Shown one piece after another: positions 54,430 to 64,000 of a stretch of DNA of 64,000 nucleotides. The DNA lies in assembly GCA_019454045.1 (NCBI GenBank), contig SKCR01047774.1, forward strand, positions 1-64,000. The letters run 5' to 3'. The position numbers were made by a program, and so were the translations under genes. The stretch is from Zanthoxylum bungeanum (lineage: Eukaryota > Streptophyta > Magnoliopsida > Sapindales > Rutaceae). Positions within the stretch are counted from its first letter, which is position 1, and each line of letters starts with the position of its first letter. The notes under the pieces are model-generated. The model saw only the letters and a program-made list of their open reading frames with translations, had not been told where the DNA came from and searched no databases.

Positions 54430-57400
54430 CTAAGGTCATTGATCTTCGTAATAATACATTAGTGTCATCATATCCTCTGATCTGAGATCATATGATGACT
54501 TGTGCGATAATACTCTTGGTTCACTAGTATATCTTCATTCGACTATCCATGTCGTTTGAATAAATACTAGATGGCCTTGAGCAATTGACGTACAAAGTCA
54601 CATATGCTTCAAGATGGGATCCGATAGCTTTGATAATAAAATAGATGTTTCAAGTAAACTCAAAGTTATGGATATAAGTCTTTGGCCAAAGCAGTCGATA
54701 TCTTAGAGATATCAAATCCACAAGATAAAGTTTAAAGATATGTCGAGTATAAGGATTTGACCTTACCATGATCCAGGCTCGATAAGAAACATAAATATCG
54801 GAAGGAATGAGATGACATGTTCAAAGTATATTTTAACAGGTTCATATGTTTTCCCACTTCATTCATCGACTAGGGGCCATGGCTTGCTGCTAGGCGATTA
54901 CCCATGGTCTGTGGAATATCATAGAGATGAAATATTAAAGAGTTAATATTATTCCACTGCTACTCGATAATGAACCTAGGACGGTCGCACAATATAGTTC
55001 TCGTCTATGTTACAAATTCGAGGATGTTTATTAAAAGTTAATAAATGATTATTTTGGCATTTCCTAATTGGATTAGGATTTTCAGGATATTTCGGAAACA
55101 TTAATTTAATTAATAAATTCGAAATATAAAATAAGATTTAATTGTTTAATTAAATATTTGAAATTTATATTAAATAAATAAATATATTTTTAATTAATTA
55201 TTAATTAAAATTAAGTAAGTTAAATTAATTAATTAATTAATAGTTAATTAATTATTATGCCAAAATAATATTTAATCTATTGGGCTTTAATTTAGCGGGC
55301 TAGCACCCAAATTAATTAGAGTCATATTTAAGATTAAATAGGGAAGTTTTTATTTAATTAGGATTCATAATTTGATTAAGTATCCTAATTTTATTTTTGG
55401 AAAGAATCTTTAAGAGACCAAATTTGATTTGGAGAGATATTTAATTGACATTATTGTATTGGAATACAATTAAAACTTCTTGTACAAGTTGAAAGGCAAA
55501 ACTTCTTGTACAAGTTGAAAAGTAATTTTTATCTCTCTATTGGAATAGTTCCAATTTATTCCTAAAGACTTCAAACATCCTAGAAAAAAAAAAGAGTTTC
55601 TTTTGTTCTCAAGAGTAGGAGCGATTTGTTCGTAGAGGAGCGCTAGTGTGCCAACTAGAGGTGCAACGCTTGGTGCACTACTAAAATGGAAAAATCAATG
55701 AGGATATTCAAAAGGCTCGAGAAAGATAATAAGCACATCAATGTATGTTTTATTATTAGTAAATTTTATTTATGTTGATAAATAAAATATTTATTGCATG
55801 CATGTTAAATTAATATAGATTAATTTAAATAGTATATTGTTTACATCAACAACAACATAACCACAATCTTTAAAGTGGTTTTGGAAACAAAATTTAAATT
55901 TCAGTCACATGGATACTTCCGCGTTAACCCAAAAATCTTACAGTATCAAGGCCCATTATCATTGTGTTGGACGGCCCACCTGGTGCATTATCTAGAAATC
56001 TCTACTCAGTTCATGATAGATGAAAAGAAAACAAACAATAAGCCAATTAAAAAGCTCCATTTGCCCATGGATGAGACGCAAGAACAAAGCATATGCCTTC
56101 TACTACCGAGAGGAAAACAGAAGAAGAATAAGCTTATGGAAATTAAGCATCAAAGAGAGTGAAATAAAGCTTATGGAATTATGGGAGAAAAGAATCAAGT
56201 TAATTGAGGTAAAGAATCTTATCTTACACCTTGAAATTTCATTTTTTTTTTTTACTGATGATGATTGTGAGTGTGGATGATAAATGATGCAATGTTGGTA
56301 TTGACATAGAGGACAATGGCTTAGTTAGGGCCGTAAATTATGGTGTTTGACAGTAAACTTTATTCCTGTGTAGCCTGGACAAGCTGAGATGTTTTAGCTA
56401 TAACTTGAATTCTAGATCTCTGAATGCCGAACCATAAAGTTTTGAATAATCTAGACACTATGAGGATCAAAATTTTAAAAAAAAATCAGAATTGTTGGAC
56501 TTAGGATGAAGCCAAATTGAATTTTTGAAGTTGAGTGACATGCTGCCACTGCATCCAGTTTTATTTTCTGAACAGCCCCTAAATTTCAATTTAGAACTTA
56601 AGTTTCCGAAATCGAAACTGAGATCCGTAAAAACTAACAGAAACTAGCACATTAATGTCTATTTTATTAAAATTTCAGCCATTGATTCCATTCCAATTAA
56701 TTGTAGTGAATTTTCGAAATTAATCATTGAGCACAGTATTTTAACGATTAGGCTGAATTTGAAATTTCGCTACCGCACTTCCGTAACTTGGAATTTAGGT
56801 CCGTAAAATTATTAGATAACCTGAGTACCCTGACTTTTTAGTGAATTTAGGATTTCATGCATTCTATAGCCTAGTTAATGTTTAAGAATTATTTTACCAT
56901 GCATAGTCTAATGAGTTCGACTTACTATATGTTACTGACAGGAGTTCACAGCGTCAACAATTCCATAGCGAGTTTCTAGACAATCATCAAGCTCTGTGAG
57001 TGGATATCTATGTTTTTGTTATATTATTATTTTTGATTTAATGATGTGATATTTGAAGTTATGTTTATAAGTGTTTTAAAAAAAAAGGATTTTATATATA
57101 TGTTTTTAATACGTTTATGATTCTATGATTCCATCTCGACGTTCGAAAATATTCTTGATATTTTTAAACCATAAAATTTTATTTCTGTCGAGACGCTTGA
57201 AAACTCGTTTACGTCACGATGCTTGATGATTTTATATTTTTGACCCTTCGTGACGTTTGTATATGTTTCGTTCCGACTTTACCGGGGCGCTTGTCTCAAT
57301 CTGGCTCTATCAGGGGGCTTGTTTCGTTCCGGCTCTAGCGGAGCGCTTGTTATGGGGTCCAGACCATCTGAAAATGGTCGGCCCACTATCCTTTATCGAC

Positions 57401-57990
57401 ATGATCTTGTTCGGACATTGTCCGATCTTTACGCGCGATTTGGGTAATGGAAGCTTGTGATTTTGATGAGATTATTTCGAAAAAGCATGATATGATATTT
57501 TATTAATGGTTTTAAGATTCTGATGAGTTTGTACATATTGATTTTTTTTTATTATGTTGTTTTTTTGGTATCCACTCACCTCAAACGATCTGACCCCCCA
57601 ACTCCATAGTTTATTTTGCAGGTAGTTTTATCTGGTGAGCCATAGCCGAATAAGAGCCTGAGATCGAGGAATTGAGTTTACTGTAGTCACTGAGTATGGG
57701 TCTGTCATGGTAAGTTTATTGTTTGCATTCAGATAGAATGCATGTATGTCGGTGTGAGTTAAATCTAAATGCATATCATATTACAGATATAAATTATAAG
57801 TATTTATTTAATGTCAGTGAGTTTGTTCTTATAAGATTAATTAGTTTGTGACATGGTTTAGTAAATGTCTGTTATAGTAGCATAGTTAAAGGAATAGTCA
57901 AGAAAGTTTAGAAATGGTAAAAGGCTCAGAGTGGTGGTAAGGATCCATCACCCGCTGATAACATCTCTGCAATATGGATGTTACAGTCTT

Positions 57991-58589
57991 TATATTATTA
58001 GTTTAATAATTACCCTAAGTCGATATTGTGGGACACCCCATGCCCTCATGTGCTATATATTAATAATTCGATAAATTTATAAGATAATATATTATTTAAA
58101 AAAATCATTGTTTCATATGATCCAATTTAAAAAATCATGGTTTCATAGGATCCAATTATTATATAAATTTATAATTAACTAATTTGCATCTAAATCCTTA
58201 TTCTATCTATGAGACGATTTTACTGTTGCTGGTTTTTTTCTTGGAATTGTTATCGACTTGATCTCATCTCTAACTTTTTGTAATGTGAATTCTAGTGTAG
58301 TATTTTTGTATCGCAAAAATAAATTATTCCATTTCACTACCACTCTGTAGAAAAGTGTAGTGAACCAATGATAGTTTATAAATAGTGTTATAAAATTTTG
58401 ATTTGTGTTAAATAAATAATTACGTCGTATTTTTTAAATATTTCGTTTGTGGGGAAAAGCTAAAAATTTTAGCTTTTGTAAACTGAGTCTTTGAAATAAA
58501 TTACGATTAATAATTGCAATATCTCATCATTAACCAAACACTTAAAAACTATATTTTGACCCAAATAGAGTTATGTCGGTCCTGCAATA
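57991..58589. other. Unassigned AT-rich sequence
   Basis: No gene, LTR end or tandem repeat recognised. A short direct repeat (ATGGTTTCATAGGATCCAATT and a variant) lies near 58105-58160. Confidence 0.4.
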
Positions 58590-59191
58590 ACCTAACTCCC
58601 TTTCCTGAGACCGGTATGTCGGTTTACAGGGGCCGATATATCGGTCTTGTAATTTAAATGGATATATGGTCGTTGAAGATTAAAGCGCACCAACCAGATT
58701 ACTAATCGGTATGGAGATCGGTATGCCGGTTAGCTAACCAGTATGAGGACCAGTATGATCCATCTCGGTTCTAGTAGCAATGCAAACTCCAGATAGATCG
58801 GTATGGGAGACCAGTATGGAGTAGTCCGGTTCCAAAGAGCATGCAAATCTGCCCAAGACATAGTAGGTTCACCAATATGCCGGTATCAGGGATTTGTATA
58901 TTGGTCTCGGTGTAGAAAACACATGATTTGAAGATTAAAATCATTTTACACATGACTCTAATGCATCTATATGAATGTGAATGATCCCTATGAGTTTAGA
59001 TTACTTGAATTATATACTCACTTACAATGAAAGCCCTAAGTTATAAGACTACATTAAATATATTCGTTAAGCTCTTGAGTCTTCACAACCAATTTACTTC
59101 GACACCTTTTTATAATGTTCGCGAATGCGTGTCGAAGTCTCTTGCGTTGCATCATTAAAATCTAGCATTGAGAATATGTTGCTGACAACAC
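58590..59191 (-). repeat. Relic of an F-type copia LTR
   Basis: Contains diverged CGGTATGGAG and ATGCCGGTT repeats, then the same order of words as F's LTR: TCTAATGCATCTATATGAATGTG, CCTATGAG, TTCGACACC, CGTGTCGAAGTC, and an end at GTTGCTGACAACA. It is much more diverged than F's own LTR pair, so it is an older insertion of the same family. The left end is unclear. Confidence 0.65.
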
Positions 59192-59335
59192 AGTATGGCT
59201 AAAAGATGTTTACTTTATTGATGACTTCATGTGTAATGTTGATATAAGAATTTTCTTGATCATGATGTTTAATAGAAGTTGATTTTGAGGTATCTGATAC
59301 ATAAAATGTATTATTTTGTTTTAATGGATAGGAGA
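59192..59335. other. Short flank before element J
   Basis: No gene seen. It ends in ggaga, the left TSD of J. Confidence 0.5.
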
Positions 59336-62300
59336 TGATGAGTGGTCAATATATCATATGGGCGCCCCTATATCTTGTATTTTATGATTTAATTCAAGCT
59401 TTATAAGTATTTTGATGTGTTTTTAGTGTGATTTTATAGGTTCGGGTCATAATAAGCCGAAATCGAACTTATCGAGTTAAGAATCGTCAAATTTGGGACG
59501 AAAATAGGTCATCTTCCATACTTTAGGGACTGCATCGTGATGCAGCTTTGCACGTCTCAACCCAATCCAGTGCAAATTTGAGACAACGTAAAATTGGTGA
59601 CCCATCGTGACGTAGATTAAAGAAATATTAGGGTTGGTGTTCAGAGTGCCAACCTGGATCGTATTTATGTCTGATTCATGAATACGAACAATTTCTTTTT
59701 TTCCATAATATTACTTAATTTATGGTAGTTCGTCTTGCTTTTATATAAATATTCGATCTAATTACGATTAGATTGAAACTAAATATGATTTAGTGATATG
59801 TATATATTAGACAAATACCCGATAATATATAATGTAGTGCGCGCAGTTATAAAGTAATTTGTAATTACATTGGGAAGTGACACTACCAGAAATATATTAT
59901 CCAATAAAGTTGCTGGTCAAGATTTACTAACACGGGTCGGTTAGTAAAATCAGCTAAGACCAGTACACGTCGTATATATCGAGACTTGTTTTGATGGTTT
60001 ATCCTAATGAACCATGAGTCTGGGGAGACTCGTATAGATGTATAAGTGTTTATAGTGGATAAACACTGAACGACTAACCAAAGATTTCCTAATATATGGT
60101 ACACCAACGTCAATAGGAATATTCTCGGTCAAGTGAGCATGGTGGTCCTTCAACTTGAGTTACCACTGTGAATGTATGAGGTATCCTCCACACTTTGATG
60201 GCAGTCACGTCACCGATCTATTTAGATCAGACCTCCTCATGTTCATTGGGTGTGGAATGATCCTCATGATATCATATGTGTATCAAGATATGATTCGCCA
60301 GTTCTGTGTACAGAGCATAGGTATTCAATGTGCAATTAGCAATCTGTTAAATCCATGGGCCCATGGTATACTATAGAAGTTATTCTGAGTGTTATTAAGA
60401 TATTGCTAATAGAATTGTCGACATGATTATACTTATAGAGATTTGACATTTTTATCTATATCTCTGGGATAATCCGAATACCTGTGACGAATGGATTATA
60501 CGTATGCGATGACCTCGACCTGTATGATTCGGCGAGATTATCTGTGTTCGTCATAATTTACGGGTGGGTAGATTATGGACACGAAATTGGATTTCATGAC
60601 GGATATGCATGAATCTAGAGAGTCTCACTAATGAAACATACTCGTAGAGCACTGGGGAGACATTTATAAATAATACTGATTATTTATAAGTCGTTTAATG
60701 ATTAAACGATAATACATGCGTTTGAGATCTTTCGACCATTTATTAAATGTCAAATTGTGATATTTGACATTTATAATTAATATATGGATTTTGATTATTT
60801 AACGTAAATACAATACATTTATTTAAGATATTTGTATTTAATTATTTGATTGTTCAAATATTGAATAATTAAATTAATTAAATGATAAATATCTTTTACT
60901 TTATTAAAGTAAGATAAATGGCTTATTTTTATTGGTTGGAATGACCATTTTTAATTGGTATAAATGGCTTGATTTAATTAGTCCAAGTGCGGTATTTATT
61001 GGATAAATACAACATTTTTAATTAAATCATTTTCCAACATTTATTAATGAAATAAAAAATTGAAAATACTTGGCTAATATTAATTCTCCATTTTCGGCCA
61101 CAACAAGGAATTATATAAGCCTTCTTTTTATTTTTTGTTTCATTGATCCAAGAACCCTAAAATCAAAAATAAAAAGAGAGTTAGAGAGAAAAGAGAAAAG
61201 AGAAAAGAGAAAGAAAGAAAATAAAGCTTGGAAAACTAAGGATTTTTGTAAGTTTTTCTTACTTTCTTCTTCATGAAAAATATTTCTATGATTCTAGGCT
61301 TCAATATGTGTAGCTTAGTTTTTTCTCTACTCTTTTATGGTTGTATTTTGATGGTTGGGAACTTATTTTGAAAGATGGAAGCATGTATAAGCATTAGAAT
61401 GCATGAAATTAATTTATATGTATTCTTTTAACCATTTAATGGTGAAGTTGCCATTCTAGAGTTACTTAGCCACTCATAAATGACCTAGAATTATTCTTGA
61501 GTTGTTTCATGATGGTGAGACTAGTTTGGTGTGGTAAGAATATAATTAAAGTGTTGAATTTAATTAATTTGGTGTTAACTTGTCAATTTATGGAAATTGT
61601 AAAATTAGGGTTCATAACCCAATCCAAATTTGGGAATTTTTATATATGTATTAATTAATTATGTATATATGATGCATATTAATTTTGGTGTTGATTGGAC
61701 TTGATCTTGAATGGTTTTGAACCGATTTGGACTAAAGTGTAATTTTTGAAAAGTTGAGGGACCTATTCGGTAATTTGAGAAATTTGGTTTTTTGAATTGA
61801 AAATTATATTTTCATGTATAAGACATGTATAGATCATTTTGGTAGTGATTTGAAATCACCTAATTATGTATTTGACAAATTAAGACTAAAATGATCAAAA
61901 TATAAAGTTTATGGGTATTTCCGTAATTATTGAAAAATCTGAAAATTTTTCAGAATTATATTTTTAATGTATATTTGATGTACAAATCATTTTGATTGTG
62001 ATTGGAAATCACCTAAGCTTGTTTTGAACAACTTAGGACTAAAATGATTATATTGGAAAGTTTTGGGGTTGTATGGTAATTTACTAATATTATGATTTCT
62101 GGGTTAAAAATTTCTGTTTTTGAGTATTGAGTGATTAAAATAAATAAGTTTATTTTAATTACCCAAGAAAAATTAAAGAAATGAAAAAATTTGATTTTTC
62201 CGCATTCCACTGCGTAACCCGGGTATTTTGTCCAAAATCCCAACAAGAAAGCCATGTCGCGACACAACCCATTGTGCGTCACGACGCGCCAAAGGCAAAA

Positions 62301-63354
62301 ACTGAGGCATAATATCACGTTGATCTTGCAATGCGATGCGAGTCCATGTGCGTCACGACGCGAGTATGATTCCTGGTACAATTAGAACTCGAATTTCCTA
62401 AGAAATAAAGCCACTAGCAACTCATATAAAAGAATTATCCTGGCTCTAAGCCTAAAAATAATACTTTTGGATACCACAAAGTAGAGAATAACACTCAGAA
62501 CAAGGCAAGAACCAAAGTCTCAACCCGCAATGAAGATTGAAGCAGAGGACCTCACCATGAATTCTATCTTCCATTTCTCTTTTAGTTTATTTCTTATGAT
62601 TTTTTGCTTTGTATTAATAAATTGTTTTATTTTAATGAATATCATATGTAACTAATTCATTAATCTATGGTTGTAATGGATTCAAAATATTATCTTTAAT
62701 TCAATTTTTTTTTATTCTTTTGAGTTTGTGATTGGATTATTTATTATTCTTTATTCGTAATACGTTCTATTGTTTGATCAATCATAGGATATGTGTGGTA
62801 AATCCTAAGGAACTTAGAAAAAGAAAATTTGAGTTTAACCTTACGAATTAATAGCACATGATAATATTCAATAATCGATTTTCGTGTAGGATAGGAATAT
62901 ACTTGTTGAACATGTGTAGCCACTATTAGGACTTGAACTTAATGAGTTTGACTTATATTAATTATCATATGAATATAGGTAATTCAACTAAGTTGGACAT
63001 TTCTACATAACCTTTGGAAGAGGCTTGTAAATAATTTCATGTCCTAAGTTAGTAATTCATAACAAGTACTCAATTGAATGAAAATTGCATACATATCTAT
63101 TAAGGTGCTTGGTGAAGTTGTAACCCTAAGTTTTTAATCACATTAAGTTTTCCAAAAATTTATTTAATTTATGTCCCTTTAGATTTTAGTTAGTTACTTT
63201 TAATAAACCAAAATCATAAACTCATTTCTTTAGTTTTAGTAAAGTATGACTAATTCTAAGATTTAATTGGATCAATAATAAGTTCTTATGGATTCAATAT
63301 TTTTTATACCATTTGAGCGATACGTACGTTTGCGTGACATATAAAATCGTATCA
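59336..63354 (+). mobile_element. Element J: probable solo gypsy LTR with a nested LTR-like insert
   Basis: Starts TGATGAGTGG and ends ATCGTATCA, with ggaga at both 59331-59335 and 63355-63359. The right end (ATTTGAGCGATACGTACG) is of the U5 type seen in the relic at 30660-31366. Related GCATCGTGATGCAG and GCGTCACGACGCG words occur both at 59530-59620 and at 62230-62370, suggesting the two outer parts belong together, with something inserted between about 59640 and 62200. No primer site follows the right end. Confidence 0.55.
59640..62200 (+). repeat. LTR-like sequence nested in J, boundaries uncertain
   Basis: AT-rich with a TATA-like TTATATAAG at 61111-61119, followed by a purine-rich AGAGAAAAGAGAAAAG leader (61170-61225). 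The second half has the AGGGACCTATTCGGTAATTTG type of block seen in chromovirus LTRs. No TSD could be assigned. Small frames in it show no recognised motif. Confidence 0.4.
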
Positions 63355-63359
63355 GGAGA

Positions 63360-64000
63360 GAATATGATGTTTTAAAAGTTTGTATGTTAGAATTAAAAAT
63401 TTATTGAAATTGTATATTTTATGATTTTATAGGTTGAGAAATGTTGAAATATATGGGAGACTGTCGAAATTGCAGAATTTTATGGAAAAAGTTTCTTACC
63501 AAAATATTTTAATTAGTTTTGTAAATGGAAAAAATAAGAACAATATTATCTTTCACCACGAATATAAAAATGAAACTGGGTTGAGTCGAGGACTAGGTCG
63601 CTCTCTTTAAGATGTTTCGTTGTTTTGTCCAGAATTGATACTAGCAGTGTGTCAGTCCCGCCGTCACTAGGATAAAACAAGCCCAGAAAAATAATATGTC
63701 TCAATCAATTTTGCACAAAACCGATTGGTATACTCACATCCAAAAATTATTTGCTCGGTATCTCAAGAAATCAAGGAGAACACTCTACAATTCTCTCTTT
63801 AGATAGCCCACCACCTAAGGCTAAATCTAGAGTCAAACAACCATTGGGGAAAGTTTCACCATATAAAGAATTTGAACAGAATAAACAGAAAAGCCGTTAG
63901 CATCGCCATCGAATTCACAATGAATTTTCCTGTCACGTATTCTGATAGCTGACAGTTTTGAGGTGGTGCGTATGAGGAGGAGCGCGTGGCGGAGGCTTGA
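63360..64000. other. Unassigned sequence at the right edge
   Basis: No open frame, terminus or repeat recognised. Base composition becomes less AT-rich toward 64000, with GAGGAGGAGCGCGTGGCGG at the end, which could be the start of unique sequence. Confidence 0.4.

Larger units (their letters stand above)
48541..55942 (+). mobile_element. Element H: probable copia-type solo LTR, split by G
   Basis: Starts TGTTAGAGTGTATGCCC and appears to end ATCTTACA, with gtatc on both sides (48536-48540 and 55943-55947). Without G it is about 1.9 kb. Recurrent phrases about CATATGATGAC and an AT-rich TTAATTAATTAA region (55150-55260) fit a long plant LTR. The left end is clear. The right end rests only on the CA plus the 5-bp match, which could be chance. 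Confidence 0.5.
48134..57985 (+). mobile_element. Element I: chromovirus-type solo LTR, split by H and G
   Basis: Starts TGTAATACCCC and ends GGATGTTACA. The same five bases, gtctt, flank it at 48129-48133 and 57986-57990. After removing H (48541-55942) it is about 2.4 kb. The right part has Tekay-like features: repeated CGTTCCGGCTCTAGCG and GGGGCGCTTG words at 57270-57350, and a GTATCCACTCACC block near 57570. No internal region is found, so it is solo. Small frames at 48344, 55875 and 57250 are not genes. Confidence 0.85.

Noticed and set aside
61070..61276. 68-codon Lys/Glu-rich frame
   Set aside because: Low-complexity purine leader after an LTR TATA box; no support as a gene.
62013..62381. 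Minus-strand 122-codon frame
   Set aside because: It crosses the apparent boundary between the nested sequence and J, and has no recognisable motif.

Overview
The window is plant nuclear DNA, probably from an angiosperm with a large, repeat-rich genome. It is almost entirely nested LTR retrotransposons with plant-type tRNA primer sites (tRNA-Arg, tRNA-Asp, initiator tRNA-Met). One convincing host gene was found, a DUF247 (UPF0481) protein at 46085-47338. No tRNA, rRNA, CRISPR or bacterial-type system is present. Most claims about insertion order rest on target-site duplications (TSDs) and LTR ends read directly from the sequence; family names come from protein motifs.

Region 1 (1-23475): a Tat-clade (Ogre/Retand-like) Ty3/gypsy element, A, on the minus strand. 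Only the last 64 bp of its 3' LTR are in the window; its 5' LTR is 21564-23475. A has lost gag, protease and the start of RT. A second Tat element, B (4251-19736, LTRs 2.4 kb, TSD acggc), sits inside A's additional RNase H domain. Both have long tandem arrays between integrase and the 3' LTR and tRNA-Arg primer sites. B retains gag, protease, RT, a decayed RNase H, an intact-looking additional RNase H and integrase, but is broken by several small frameshifts.

Region 2 (23825-30475): a truncated CACTA-like DNA transposon split by a short gag-only Athila-like element, C (24160-29659), whose LTRs carry a cluster of 14-bp GGCGCC palindromes. Region 3 (30660-35667): a gypsy LTR relic abutting a decayed chromovirus (Tekay-like) pol fragment and its 3' LTR, D, on the plus strand. 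Region 4 (36082-44082): a gag-only copia element, F (minus strand), with AgeI-like ACCGGT repeats in its LTRs, an antisense protease fragment inside it, and a chromovirus solo LTR, E (41400-43221, TSD caagt), inserted in its 5' LTR.

Region 5 (44088-48133): AT-rich sequence holding the DUF247 gene with a TATA box and probable 5'-UTR intron. Region 6 (48134-57985): three nested layers. A chromovirus-type solo LTR, I (TSD gtctt), contains a probable copia solo LTR, H (TSD gtatc), which contains a Tork/TNT1-like copia element, G (48970-54429, TSD ctaag). Region 7 (58590-64000): a relic of the F-type LTR, then a probable solo gypsy LTR, J (59336-63354, TSD ggaga), that itself holds unrelated LTR-like sequence.

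The most unusual observations are: a roughly 700-bp 3' noncoding module shared by A, B and C despite different primer sites; hairpin arrays in the B LTR; the palindrome cluster in C; confined divergence at one end of B's otherwise near-identical LTRs; and loss of the TATA box from G's 3' LTR.
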